From positions 52,260 through 116,259 of the forward strand of contig NZ_MDGK01000004.1 in assembly GCF_001870465.1 (NCBI RefSeq): a DNA stretch of 64,000 bases, given 5' to 3'. The position numbers and the translations under genes were made by a program. Source of the DNA: Pseudomonas extremorientalis (GTDB taxonomy: Bacteria > Pseudomonadota > Gammaproteobacteria > Pseudomonadales > Pseudomonadaceae). Shown here in pieces: positions 20,702 to 29,682 of the stretch. The notes beneath the pieces are model-generated. The model worked only from the letters and a program-made list of their open reading frames with translations, made no database searches and was not told the DNA's origin. Numbering within the stretch: position 1 is the first letter of the stretch; every line of letters begins with the position of its first letter.

Positions 20702-21622
20702 ATGACTCTTACAGAATTGCGCTACATCGTTACCCTCGCCCAAGAGCAGCACTTCGGCCACGCGGCCGAGCGTTGCCATGTCAGCCAACCGACGCTGTCG
20801 GTGGGCGTGAAAAAGCTTGAAGACGAACTCGGTGTGCTGATTTTCGAGCGCAGCAAGAGCGCCGTGCGCCTCACACCGGTGGGCGAAGGCATTGTGGCCC
20901 AGGCCCAGAAGGTACTGGAGCAGGCGCAGAGCATTCGCGAACTGGCCCAGGCCGGCAAGAACCAGCTGACCGCGCCGCTCAAGGTCGGCGCCATCTACAC
21001 CGTCGGCCCGTACCTGTTCCCGCACCTGATCCCGCAACTGCACCGCGTCGCGCCGCAGATGCCGCTGTATATCGAAGAAAACTTCACCCACGTGCTGCGC
21101 GACAAACTGCGCAACGGCGAGCTGGACGCGATCATCATTGCCCTGCCGTTCAATGAAGCCGACGTGCTGACCCTGCCGCTCTACGACGAGCCGTTCTACG
21201 TGCTCATGCCGGCCTCGCACCCGTGGACACAGAAAGACACCATCGACGCCGGCCTGCTCAACGACAAGAGCTTGCTGCTGCTCGGCGAAGGCCACTGCTT
21301 CCGCGACCAGGTCCTGGAAGCCTGTCCGACCCTGACCAAGGGCAATGACGGCGCCAAGCACACCACGGTGGAATCCAGCTCCCTGGAAACCATCCGTCAC
21401 ATGGTCGCGTCCGGCCTGGGCATTTCGATCCTGCCGCTGTCGGCGGTGGACAGCCATCATTACGCCCCCGGCGTGATCGAAGTGCGCCCACTCACGCCGC
21501 CGGTGCCGTTCCGCACTGTGGCGATCGCCTGGCGCGCCAGCTTCCCACGGCCCAAAGCGATTGAGATCCTCGCCGACTCGATCCGCCTGTGTTCGGTCGC
21601 CAAGCCGACTGCCGCGAGCTAA
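20702..21622 (+). CDS. oxyR: Hydrogen peroxide-responsive LysR-type regulator OxyR
   Basis: OxyR activates catalase, alkyl hydroperoxide reductase and thioredoxin genes after peroxide oxidation. The 306-residue protein has an N-terminal winged helix-turn-helix (about 1-60, HFGHAAERCHVSQPTLSVGVKKLE) and a LysR effector domain. The redox cysteines lie at exactly the E. coli positions: Cys199 in GEGHCFRD and Cys208 in LEACP, so disulfide sensing should be intact. recG begins 8 bp after the stop, the conserved pseudomonad oxyR-recG pair. Confidence 0.95.
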   Translation: MTLTELRYIVTLAQEQHFGHAAERCHVSQPTLSVGVKKLEDELGVLIFERSKSAVRLTPVGEGIVAQAQKVLEQAQSIRELAQAGKNQLTAPLKVGAIYTVGPYLFPHLIPQLHRVAPQMPLYIEENFTHVLRDKLRNGELDAIIIALPFNEADVLTLPLYDEPFYVLMPASHPWTQKDTIDAGLLNDKSLLLLGEGHCFRDQVLEACPTLTKGNDGAKHTTVESSSLETIRHMVASGLGISILPLSAVDSHHYAPGVIEVRPLTPPVPFRTVAIAWRASFPRPKAIEILADSIRLCSVAKPTAAS

Positions 21623-21630
21623 GCCAGGGT

Positions 21631-23706
21631 ATGACTGAGCTGTCGCAGGTGTCGGTGACGGCACTCAAGGGTGTCGGTGAAGCCATGGCCGAGAAGCTGG
21701 CCAAGGTGGGCCTGGAGAACCTCCAGGACGTGCTGTTCCACCTGCCCCTGCGCTATCAGGACCGCACCCGCGTAGTGCCCATCGGCCAGTTGCGCCCCGG
21801 GCAGGACGCAGTGGTCGAAGGCACCGTCAGCGGTGCCGATGTGGTGATGGGCAAGCGCCGCAGTCTGGTCGTACGCCTGCAGGATGGCACTGGCGGCCTG
21901 AGCCTGCGCTTCTACCATTTCAGCAACGCGCAGAAGGAAGGCCTCAAGCGCGGCACCCGCGTGCGCTGCTACGGCGAAGCGCGACCCGGCGCATCCGGCC
22001 TTGAGATCTATCACCCGGAATACCGCGCCATTACCGGTGACGAACCGCCGCCGGTCGACACCACGCTCACGCCGATCTACCCGCTCACCGAAGGCCTGAC
22101 CCAGCAACGCCTGCGCCAACTGTGCATGCAGACACTGACCATGCTCGGCCCGAAAAGCCTGCCTGATTGGCTGCCCCAGGAACTGGCCCGCGACTATCAG
22201 CTGGCGCCGCTGGACGATGCGATCCGCTACCTGCATCACCCACCCGCCGACGCCGATGTCGACGAACTGGCGCTCGGTCATCACTGGGCCCAGCATCGCC
22301 TGGCCTTCGAAGAACTGCTGACCCATCAACTGTCCCAGCAACGCCTGCGCGAGAGCATGCGCTCCCTGCGTGCACCGGCAATGCCCAAGGCCACGCGCTT
22401 GCCTGCGCAGTACCTGGCCAACCTGGGTTTTGCGCCGACCGGTGCCCAGCAACGCGTCGGCAATGAAATCGCCTATGACCTGAGCCAGCAGGAGCCCATG
22501 CTGCGGCTGATCCAGGGCGATGTGGGCGCAGGCAAGACCGTGGTCGCCGCCCTCGCCGCCCTGCAAGCGCTGGAGGCCGGCTACCAGGTGGCGCTGATGG
22601 CGCCCACCGAGATCCTCGCCGAGCAGCATTTCATCACGTTCAAGCGCTGGCTCGAACCGCTGGGCCTGGAAGTCGCGTGGCTGGCCGGCAAGCTCAAGGG
22701 CAAGAACCGCGCGGCGGCACTGGAACAGATTGCCGGCGGCGCACCGATGGTGGTGGGCACCCACGCGCTGTTCCAGGACGAAGTGCAGTTCAAGAACCTG
22801 GCCCTGGTGATCATCGACGAGCAGCACCGCTTCGGCGTGCAACAGCGCCTGGCCCTGCGCCAGAAAGGCGTCGGCGGGCGGATGAACCCGCACCAGTTGA
22901 TCATGACCGCCACACCGATCCCGCGCACCCTGGCCATGAGCGCCTACGCCGACCTCGACACCTCCATCCTCGACGAACTGCCGCCTGGCCGTACGCCGGT
23001 CAATACCGTGCTGGTCACCGACACCCGGCGTGTGGAAGTGATCGAACGCGTACGCGGCGCCTGTGCCGAAGGGCGCCAGGCGTACTGGGTGTGCACGCTG
23101 ATCGAAGAGTCCGAAGAGCTGACCTGCCAGGCCGCCGAAACCACCTATGAAGACCTCACCAGCGCCTTGGGCGAACTCAAGGTCGGCCTGATCCACGGGC
23201 GCATGAAGCCGGCTGAAAAAGCCGCAGTCATGGCCGAATTCAAAGCTGGCAACCTGCAACTGTTGGTGGCCACTACCGTGATCGAAGTCGGCGTGGACGT
23301 GCCCAACGCCAGCCTGATGATCATCGAAAACCCCGAGCGCCTGGGCCTGGCGCAACTCCACCAGTTGCGTGGCCGGGTGGGCCGGGGCAGCGCCGCCAGC
23401 CATTGCGTGCTGCTCTACCACCCGCCGCTGTCACAGATCGGTCGCCAGCGCCTGGGCATCATGCGCGAAACCAACGACGGGTTTGTCATCGCCGAAAAGG
23501 ACCTGGAACTGCGCGGTCCCGGCGAAATGCTCGGCACGCGCCAGACCGGCCTGCTGCAATTCAAGGTCGCCGACCTGATGCGCGACGCCGATCTGCTGCC
23601 TGCCGTGCGCGATGCCGCACAGGCACTGCTGGAGCGCTGGCCGGACCACGTCAGCCCGCTGCTCAATCGCTGGCTCAGGCACGGACAGCAATACGGCCAA
23701 GTGTGA
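21631..23706 (+). CDS. recG: ATP-dependent DNA helicase RecG
   Basis: RecG remodels stalled replication forks and Holliday junctions. The 691-residue protein has the N-terminal wedge/OB domain (MTELSQVSVTALKGVGEAMAEKL with the helix-hairpin-like GVG, then the OB fold around 60-150) and two RecA-like helicase domains. Visible motifs are GDVGAGKT (Walker A), DEQHRFG (DEQH box), TATPIPRT (motif III) and the C-terminal QLRGRVGRG (motif VI). I chose ATG 21631; an upstream in-frame start would overlap oxyR and lack homology. Length is normal. Confidence 0.95.
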   Translation: MTELSQVSVTALKGVGEAMAEKLAKVGLENLQDVLFHLPLRYQDRTRVVPIGQLRPGQDAVVEGTVSGADVVMGKRRSLVVRLQDGTGGLSLRFYHFSNAQKEGLKRGTRVRCYGEARPGASGLEIYHPEYRAITGDEPPPVDTTLTPIYPLTEGLTQQRLRQLCMQTLTMLGPKSLPDWLPQELARDYQLAPLDDAIRYLHHPPADADVDELALGHHWAQHRLAFEELLTHQLSQQRLRESMRSLRAPAMPKATRLPAQYLANLGFAPTGAQQRVGNEIAYDLSQQEPMLRLIQGDVGAGKTVVAALAALQALEAGYQVALMAPTEILAEQHFITFKRWLEPLGLEVAWLAGKLKGKNRAAALEQIAGGAPMVVGTHALFQDEVQFKNLALVIIDEQHRFGVQQRLALRQKGVGGRMNPHQLIMTATPIPRTLAMSAYADLDTSILDELPPGRTPVNTVLVTDTRRVEVIERVRGACAEGRQAYWVCTLIEESEELTCQAAETTYEDLTSALGELKVGLIHGRMKPAEKAAVMAEFKAGNLQLLVATTVIEVGVDVPNASLMIIENPERLGLAQLHQLRGRVGRGSAASHCVLLYHPPLSQIGRQRLGIMRETNDGFVIAEKDLELRGPGEMLGTRQTGLLQFKVADLMRDADLLPAVRDAAQALLERWPDHVSPLLNRWLRHGQQYGQV

Positions 23707-23783
23707 CGCCTGACGCACTTAAGCGACCAACAGTTGTATCAAGCTGGTTATACTTCGGTGACTGTAAGAAATTGGATCAGGCC

Positions 23784-25184
23784 ATGTCAGAAGTTGCCCT
23801 CGCCACAGCCCCACTGACCGCCCCGCCGGTCATTCGGGCTCTGCTCGCAAAACTCGCCATCCCCTACACGGAAGTCGCCGACCTCCCGGGCCTGAATCCT
23901 GCGCAGAAGGTCCAGGCAGTGCTGCTGGAAGATGCGGTAGGCGCCCTGATGGTGCTGTTCCCGCAGAACCAGTTGCTCGACCTCAACCGCCTCGCCGAAC
24001 TCACCGGCCGCCGCCTGACCGCTGTGTCGCCGGATCGCGTCAAGCGCATGCTCGACAAACATGACCTGAGCCTGCTGCCAGGTTTACCACCCCTTACCAG
24101 CTCGCCCTGCCTGTACGAAGGCAGCCTGCTCAACGAGCCGAGCCTGCTGGTGCATTCGGGTGAAGCAGGCCTGTTGCTGGAGATTCCCAGCGACGCCTTC
24201 AAGACGATGCTCACCAAGGCCAGCGCCGGACACTTCGGCGAGCCGTTGAGCAATATCCGCCCCAACCTCGACCGCCCCAACGATGACCGCGAGGAAATCA
24301 CCCAGGCAATGCAGGCGTTCACCGCCCGCCGTATCCAGCAGCGCCTGGAAGCGACCATCGAGATTCCGCCCCTGGCCGACACCGCGCAGAAGATCATCAA
24401 GCTGCGCGTCGACCCAAACGCCACCATCGACGACATCACCGGCGTGGTCGAGACCGACCCGGCCCTGGCCGCCCAAGTGGTGAGCTGGGCCGCGTCGCCG
24501 TACTACGCCTCGCCGGGCAAGATTCGTTCAGTGGAAGACGCCATCGTGCGTGTGCTGGGCTTCGACCTGGTGATCAACCTGGCGCTGGGCCTGGCCCTGG
24601 GCAAGACCCTGAGCCTGCCCAAGGACCACCCGCACCAGTCGACGCCGTACTGGCACCAGTCGATCTACACCGCCGCCGTGATCGAAGGCCTGACCCGCGC
24701 CATGCCCCGCGCACAGCGCCCGGAAGCCGGCCTCACCTACCTCGCCGGCCTGCTGCACAACTTCGGTTATCTGCTGCTGGCCCACGTGTTCCCGCCGCAC
24801 TTCTCGCTGATCTGCCGTCACCTGGAGGTCAACCCGCACCTGTGCCACAGCTATGTCGAGCAACACCTGCTGGGCATCAGCCGCGAGCAGATCGGTGCCT
24901 GGCTGATGCGCTACTGGGACATGCCGGACGAACTGTCCACCGCCCTGCGCTTCCAGCACGACCCGACCTACGACGGGCAATACGCCGAGTACCCGAACCT
25001 GGTGAGCCTGGCGGTGCGCCTGTTGCGAAGCCGAGGCATTGGCTCCGGGCCGGATGAAACGATTCCGGATGCGCTGCTGGAGCGCCTGGGCTTGAGCCGT
25101 GACAAGGCTGAAGAAGTGGTGGGTAAAGTGCTGGATGCTGAAGTGCTGTTGCGCGAACTGGCCTCGCAGTTCAGCCAGGGCTGA
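23784..25184 (+). CDS. YbaK-like/HDOD domain signalling protein
   Basis: The 466-residue protein begins at ATG 23784. Its N-terminal ~150 residues resemble the YbaK/ProX aminoacyl-tRNA deacylase fold (IPYTEVADLPGLNPAQKVQA and DLNRLAELTGRRLTAV). The rest is an HDOD domain (about 190-400, IEIPPLADTAQKIIKLRVDP, then GLLHNFGYLLLAHVFP). HDOD domains are related to HD phosphohydrolases but usually lack the catalytic pair and act in signalling. It is the conserved gene next to oxyR-recG in pseudomonads, with no established role. A long in-frame extension into recG is rejected. Confidence 0.83.
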   Translation: MSEVALATAPLTAPPVIRALLAKLAIPYTEVADLPGLNPAQKVQAVLLEDAVGALMVLFPQNQLLDLNRLAELTGRRLTAVSPDRVKRMLDKHDLSLLPGLPPLTSSPCLYEGSLLNEPSLLVHSGEAGLLLEIPSDAFKTMLTKASAGHFGEPLSNIRPNLDRPNDDREEITQAMQAFTARRIQQRLEATIEIPPLADTAQKIIKLRVDPNATIDDITGVVETDPALAAQVVSWAASPYYASPGKIRSVEDAIVRVLGFDLVINLALGLALGKTLSLPKDHPHQSTPYWHQSIYTAAVIEGLTRAMPRAQRPEAGLTYLAGLLHNFGYLLLAHVFPPHFSLICRHLEVNPHLCHSYVEQHLLGISREQIGAWLMRYWDMPDELSTALRFQHDPTYDGQYAEYPNLVSLAVRLLRSRGIGSGPDETIPDALLERLGLSRDKAEEVVGKVLDAEVLLRELASQFSQG

Positions 25185-25206
25185 ATCGGTCGCCTGTCAG
25201 ACCGCT

Positions 25207-25271
25207 ATCGGGGGCAAGCCCCCTCCCACACTTGAAATGCATGCCCATGTGGGAGGGGGCTTGCCCCCGAT
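25207..25271. repeat. REPIN (inverted REP pair)
   Basis: ATCGGGGGCAAGCCCCCTCC at the left and its reverse complement at the right (GGAGGGGGCTTGCCCCCGAT) are separated by about 25 bp, so the whole unit can fold into one long hairpin. This is the REP doublet form common in the P. fluorescens group, mobilised by RAYT transposases. No RAYT gene is in the window. Confidence 0.9.
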
Positions 25272-25285
25272 GAATCCACCACGCT

Positions 25286-25660
25286 CTATTTCTTTTTCTT
25301 CGGCTTCAAGTACTTGGTCAACCCCTGGAACCAGATCACCAGCGCCGGGTTGCCCTTGATCTGGATCGACTTGTCCTGAATCCCCGTCATGAACGCCAGC
25401 TGCTTGTTCTTCGCCTGCATCGTGGCGAAGCCATAGGCGGCGTCTTTGAACGCAATGGCAAACGCCGGCGCCGGGTGAACACCCGAGCGGCTGGTGATGC
25501 GCTGGTCTTTGACGATGAAGTGACGGGCTACCTTGCCGTCGAGGGTCTGCAACTGGAACGCCAGGTCTTTATCGCCCAACTGTTGCTGGAAGACAGGATT
25601 GGTGCGGCTGGCTTTGCCCATCATCAGGCCCAGCACCCACAGGAGAAGACGGAATTTCAT
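25286..25660 (-). CDS. Small SCP2-like (sterol-carrier-type) domain protein
   Basis: This is a 124-residue protein with a hydrophobic N-terminus (MKFRLLLWVLGLMMG) that may anchor it or insert in the membrane. The remainder looks like an SCP2-type lipid-binding fold (LAFQLQTLDGKVARHFIVKDQRI, then FAIAFKDAAYGF and SIQIKGNPALVIWFQGLTKYL). It ends in a short poly-lysine tail. The function is unknown; SCP2 folds bind fatty acyl or isoprenoid ligands. The start at 25660 is preferred, because upstream in-frame sequence runs into the tagQ terminator. It marks the end of the core block before the secretion locus. Confidence 0.65.
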   Translation of the reverse strand: MKFRLLLWVLGLMMGKASRTNPVFQQQLGDKDLAFQLQTLDGKVARHFIVKDQRITSRSGVHPAPAFAIAFKDAAYGFATMQAKNKQLAFMTGIQDKSIQIKGNPALVIWFQGLTKYLKPKKKK

Positions 25661-25710
25661 GCACACGGCCTCGGTGTAATTATTGAGTGGCCGCAGCAGT
25701 TTAACGATTT

Positions 25711-25762
25711 GCAAAAAGAACGCCACCGATCTTGCGCATTAGCGGAAGATCGGCTGGCGTTT
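25711..25762 (-). terminator. Intrinsic terminator at the end of the tagQ-side T6SS operon
   Basis: On the minus strand, AACGCCAGCCGATCTT and AAGATCGGTGGCGTT form a long stem (one small bulge), followed by CTTTTTG. It starts 23 bp after the tagQ stop and closes the twelve-gene minus arm of the secretion locus. Confidence 0.85.
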
Positions 25763-25784
25763 GACGCTTATAGCAGCATGTTAC

Positions 25785-26711
25785 TTAAACGTTTGGGCAA
25801 GGAACCGGCGCCCAGTCGGCCAGGTTCGGATCGCGGCAGCTGCCTTCGAGCTGAGCTTTACCGGCGCTGGCGACCTGCTTGCTTTCAGCTTGCTTGACCT
25901 GGGCAGTCTGGAAGGTCTTCTCGGTGCTCACCGCTTCTGTGGGTACGGTTGGCAGAACCGGCTTTTTCGGCGGCTTGGTGCCTGTGCCTTTCTTCTTGCC
26001 CGATGTCACAACAGGTGTTGTGTCGGCCTTGGCCACGGTGACCACGTCAGTACGCTGTACGCCAACCTGTTGCAGGTCTTTCTCGTAGGCCTGGGTGTAG
26101 TTGTTCAGGTCTTCGGCGGCTTTACCGTTGACCGCAACGATCAGGTCATTGGATTCCTTCAGGCCCGAGACGATTTCCGCCAGGCGCTTGCGGCCTTCGG
26201 TGTCGTTGACGGTCTTGGCTTTGCGATCAGCCACCAACTTGGTGAACGCGCTCTGGTAGCACTGCTGGGACGCCTTGGCGTACGCCGTGCTGCGGTCGAT
26301 GTCGGAGACGCTTTTGTTCACATCAGCCGCATACGAGGCAATACGCTGGTTGTCATCGGCGATCTGCTTCTGACGCTCGGTGTAGTAACCCGCTGCACCG
26401 CCGGCCAGGGCGCCGCCCGCAGCACCGATGGCCGCATTACGGCCACGTTTTTCCTTGTCGCCGGTCAGGGCGCCGAGCAGGGCACCGCCGGCAGCGCCGA
26501 TGGCCGCACCGGTCACGACCGACTTGGTCATGTTCGAGTCGGTGGCGCGCAAGTGCTGCACGGGCTCATAGCAGTTGGGGTAGTACTCGACCTTGGTGCT
26601 CGACGCGACCTTGGAGGCCGGCGATGTGGCGCAACCGGTCAGCACAGTGCTGAAGCCAGCCGCGATCAGCAGCAAGTGACGCTTGGAAACCGCCTTACGG
26701 GAAAAAAGCAT
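25785..26711 (-). CDS. tagQ: T6SS regulatory outer-membrane lipoprotein TagQ
   Basis: TagQ anchors the periplasmic sensor TagR to the outer membrane in the threonine-phosphorylation pathway that triggers H1-type T6SS firing. The 308-residue protein has a lipobox VLTGC (lipidated Cys27) and a glycine-zipper pair (GAAIGAAGGALLGALTG and AAIGAAGGALAGG, about residues 66-105). A helical region and a Lys/Pro-rich tail follow. Position and length fit the P. aeruginosa protein. Start ATG 26711 is used; its ribosome binding site is weak (AGAGAA). It lies 84 bp after tagR and is the last gene of the minus arm. Confidence 0.85.
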   Translation of the reverse strand: MLFSRKAVSKRHLLLIAAGFSTVLTGCATSPASKVASSTKVEYYPNCYEPVQHLRATDSNMTKSVVTGAAIGAAGGALLGALTGDKEKRGRNAAIGAAGGALAGGAAGYYTERQKQIADDNQRIASYAADVNKSVSDIDRSTAYAKASQQCYQSAFTKLVADRKAKTVNDTEGRKRLAEIVSGLKESNDLIVAVNGKAAEDLNNYTQAYEKDLQQVGVQRTDVVTVAKADTTPVVTSGKKKGTGTKPPKKPVLPTVPTEAVSTEKTFQTAQVKQAESKQVASAGKAQLEGSCRDPNLADWAPVPCPNV

Positions 26712-26795
26712 AGGTGTGTTCTCTTTTAAGTTTGACTTGCCCAGCACGGCCCACCGCCGCCTGAGTCCCTTCCAAGCTCGCTATACAGCCAGCGC

Positions 26796-28505
26796 TCATC
26801 GCTGACCGCTCGCTGCGAGCAATTCCTTCAAGATCGTTGCCGGGTCGGCCCGCTGTTGCTTGCGGTAGTTGCCGACATGGCGAACGAACAGTGTTGCGCG
26901 CGTCACCAGGCTCTTGCCGAGCACCGGCTTGCGATCCAACTCTTCCTTGATCCGTTGAAACTGCGCCTGGATCACCGCATCGGTGTAGCGCGTGCCGGTG
27001 GCCAGGTTATCGATATAGATCGCCACTGCGCCGTCGAGGGCGCTGCGGCCATTGGTAATGGCCATCTCGAACAGTTGCGCGCTGGCCGCGTCCTTGTTGT
27101 CCAGGGCCTGCTGGCGACTCTTCTGCAGGTTGGCCAGGCGGATGTTGTAGTTGGCGATGGTCTCGGCCACCAACGCGGCCGACTGAATCAGGTTGCCCGC
27201 CGCTTCTTCGCGTTGCTGGGCGATCAGCGAGACGTTGCGCTTGAGCTCTTCGTTGACCAGCCCCAGCTCGGCTTGCAGTTTGGGATCGACGCTGGCGGCG
27301 ATGATGCTGTCCAGACGCTTGGTCGGGTCCTGGGCGTCGTCGATGGCGTCGGTCAGCGAGGCCAGGCGGCCCTCTTTCTGCCATTGGGCGAACAGCTCCT
27401 TGTAGCGCGAACGTGGCGCCGACAGCGCGCCGATCGCCACGCGGAAACCGGTGGTCTCGTTGCTCTGCTCGGTGCCATCGGCGGCAAACAAGGGGTATTC
27501 GCGACGCATGCCGGTGAACAGCGTGCCCTCGCCTTCCAGGTAGTTGCCGCCCTTGACCACAAAGCCACCGTAGGTGCCCTGGCGGCGCCCGGCGTGGACC
27601 AGTTGGAACGATTCCTGGACCATTTCCGCGGCGTTGCCGATCACATCGAACATACCAATCGGATTGGGCAATTTGGTACCGATGGGCATCAGGCGCGCAG
27701 CCTGGCCGGTACCACCGGCGACCTGGTTGAACACCGCGTAATCACTGAGCGGGCCGTCGCTGTCGCTGCCGTCGACACGGCGCGGGAACAGGCGCCCTTC
27801 CAGGTCCTGGCGGCTCACCGCATGACCGCCGCGCGCAGCGAACTCCCACTCCACTTCGGTGGGCAAGCGCACAAAACCCAATCCGCCGTCATCCGCCGAG
27901 GAACCACGGCCACTCACCGGCAGCAAGTCGCGGTGGTATTTCATCAGCCAGGCGCTGTACACCGCCGAGAAGCGCTCGGCTTCAAAGCGCGACAGTTTCA
28001 CCTTGGGCAGGCGCCCGGCCATGCCGGTCGGCGCATCGCACGCCGGCGCCGGTTCGCCACTGGCCAGGGACTGCGCCTGGGACATCACCTGGGCGTACTG
28101 GCGTGCGGTCACTTCGTACTTGCCGATGAAGTACAGCATGGGCTTGAGCGGGGTCTTGGCGTCGGTCTTCGGCATCAACGGCGCGATGACTTTGTTCCAG
28201 TCCTTGGGCAGGTCCTTGAGGGTGAACTGGCCATTGATGAAGTCGCGACGGTAGCCGGAAATAAACGATTGCTGATAACCCGCCTCGCCTTCGGCAAAGG
28301 GGTAGCCGAGGCTGATCTCGCGGTCATCCAGGGTGCCCTGGGCCAACACGTAGGCGTAGCGGAACACCATGTTGCCTTCACAGGGCAACGGCAGGCTGAC
28401 GTCGCCTTCCAACGGCTTGGGGTTGTCGAGCTTGTCACTCGCCTCATCGGCCCAGGCCATCGAGGCCAGGGTCAGCGCCACACAGGCGCCCAGCAACTTA
28501 TACAT
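26796..28505 (-). CDS. tagR: T6SS posttranslational activator TagR (SUMF1/FGE-like domain)
   Basis: TagR is a periplasmic protein that promotes PpkA activation and so Fha phosphorylation and T6SS assembly. The 569-residue protein has a signal peptide (cleavage near MAWA-DE, about 20) and a formylglycine-generating-enzyme-like (SUMF1) fold, about 100-330. That fold includes YFIGKYEVTARQYAQVM, the RLPTEVEWEFAARGG motif and the GNAAEMVQESF and TGFRVAIGA strands. A long C-terminal helical region follows (about 350-569). The enzyme-type cysteines of true FGE are not apparent. ATG 28505 overlaps the end of tagS by 8 bp, indicating coupling. Confidence 0.9.
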   Translation of the reverse strand: MYKLLGACVALTLASMAWADEASDKLDNPKPLEGDVSLPLPCEGNMVFRYAYVLAQGTLDDREISLGYPFAEGEAGYQQSFISGYRRDFINGQFTLKDLPKDWNKVIAPLMPKTDAKTPLKPMLYFIGKYEVTARQYAQVMSQAQSLASGEPAPACDAPTGMAGRLPKVKLSRFEAERFSAVYSAWLMKYHRDLLPVSGRGSSADDGGLGFVRLPTEVEWEFAARGGHAVSRQDLEGRLFPRRVDGSDSDGPLSDYAVFNQVAGGTGQAARLMPIGTKLPNPIGMFDVIGNAAEMVQESFQLVHAGRRQGTYGGFVVKGGNYLEGEGTLFTGMRREYPLFAADGTEQSNETTGFRVAIGALSAPRSRYKELFAQWQKEGRLASLTDAIDDAQDPTKRLDSIIAASVDPKLQAELGLVNEELKRNVSLIAQQREEAAGNLIQSAALVAETIANYNIRLANLQKSRQQALDNKDAASAQLFEMAITNGRSALDGAVAIYIDNLATGTRYTDAVIQAQFQRIKEELDRKPVLGKSLVTRATLFVRHVGNYRKQQRADPATILKELLAASGQR

Positions 28506-29682
28506 CTCTGATTCCTTCAGAAGCCTGGATCCGCGCCACTCGCCAACCACCACACGCCGCCGCCACGGCGCTGACGCCGAGGACTGCAACCAGGGCCAGG
28601 CCGTAATGGCGCGCCAGCAGGTGGCTGGCGTGTTCGCCCGGCACCTGCACAAATAATTCATTCAAGCCCGACTCGGCCAGGCCATACAGCCCGGCACTGA
28701 GTACGGCGGCGAAACCCGCGCTGTACAGCGCCTGCACCACCACGAATAACAACAACCCACCGGTGGAAAACCCCAACAGGCGCAACACTGATAACTCCCG
28801 CCGCTTACGCGCGACGCAGGCCAGGGCGCCGGCAAAAATGGCCGCAAACGCCCCCGCCAACGCCAGCCCGCAGATCACCCAGAACACGATCGACAGGTTG
28901 CGGCTCAACGACTGCACCTGCGCGATGGTCTGCGCCTGGGTCGACACCAACAGGTTCTGCCCCGCGAAGTACACCCGCAGCGGCTCCACATCGGTAAGGT
29001 TGCGGGCATACAGGCGGAACGCCGGGTACACGCGCTGCTCACTGACGCCTACAGCCTCCCCGTCCCAACCCAGGGCTGGCACTGCGCGGCCATCGCGGTA
29101 ATCTTCCGCCGCTTCCAGCAAACCCAGGTCGGCAAACAAACCGTCACGAGCAAAGGCTTCCAGCGGCAACACCGCCAGCACCTGCACGCGCGTGCGCTGG
29201 GCTTCGACGCGCCCGGCCACTTGTCGTGCAAAGCTGGTTTCCAGCCAATCGCCAGGCCGCGCCGCCAGCTTTTCGGCGGCGGTGTGGCTCAGCACAATCT
29301 GGTCCAGGCCCTTGGGCACCGGCAGGCCGGCCAGCAGTGGGTCACCGGACGCGGTCGGCAGCATCTCCAGGGCCAACGTGCCCACTTGCGCCGTCGCCGC
29401 AATCTGCCGCGTACGCGGTATGGCGAACGCCACCTCACTGCGCTCGCCCAGTTGCTCGATAAACGCACTGCTGAATCGACCACCGCCCAGCGGAATAATT
29501 TCACGGGTGGCGGGGTCGGTCTGCAAACGTTCGGTCAAACTGCTAACCAGTCCAAATTTCAGGCCGAATAACACCAGCAGCGGCGCGATCACCGCCACCA
29601 GCGCCAGCACCGAACAGGCCGACAGCCAGGCATCGTTGCGGTAATCCTGCCAGGCCAGCGACGCCACCAGACCGATGCGCAT
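28498..29682 (-). CDS. tagS: T6SS-associated ABC transporter permease TagS
   Basis: TagS and the ATPase TagT form an inner-membrane ABC complex of the TagQRST relay that senses envelope damage and activates PpkA; no transported substrate is known. The 394-residue protein has the FtsX/MacB-like layout: one N-terminal helix (about 23-45), a large periplasmic domain (about 50-265), then three C-terminal helices (about 270-295, 320-345 and 360-385) with the cytoplasmic ARKRRELSVLRLLG coupling segment. ATG 29682 overlaps the tagT stop by one base (TGATG). Confidence 0.9.
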   Translation of the reverse strand: MRIGLVASLAWQDYRNDAWLSACSVLALVAVIAPLLVLFGLKFGLVSSLTERLQTDPATREIIPLGGGRFSSAFIEQLGERSEVAFAIPRTRQIAATAQVGTLALEMLPTASGDPLLAGLPVPKGLDQIVLSHTAAEKLAARPGDWLETSFARQVAGRVEAQRTRVQVLAVLPLEAFARDGLFADLGLLEAAEDYRDGRAVPALGWDGEAVGVSEQRVYPAFRLYARNLTDVEPLRVYFAGQNLLVSTQAQTIAQVQSLSRNLSIVFWVICGLALAGAFAAIFAGALACVARKRRELSVLRLLGFSTGGLLLFVVVQALYSAGFAAVLSAGLYGLAESGLNELFVQVPGEHASHLLARHYGLALVAVLGVSAVAAACGGWRVARIQASEGIRDV

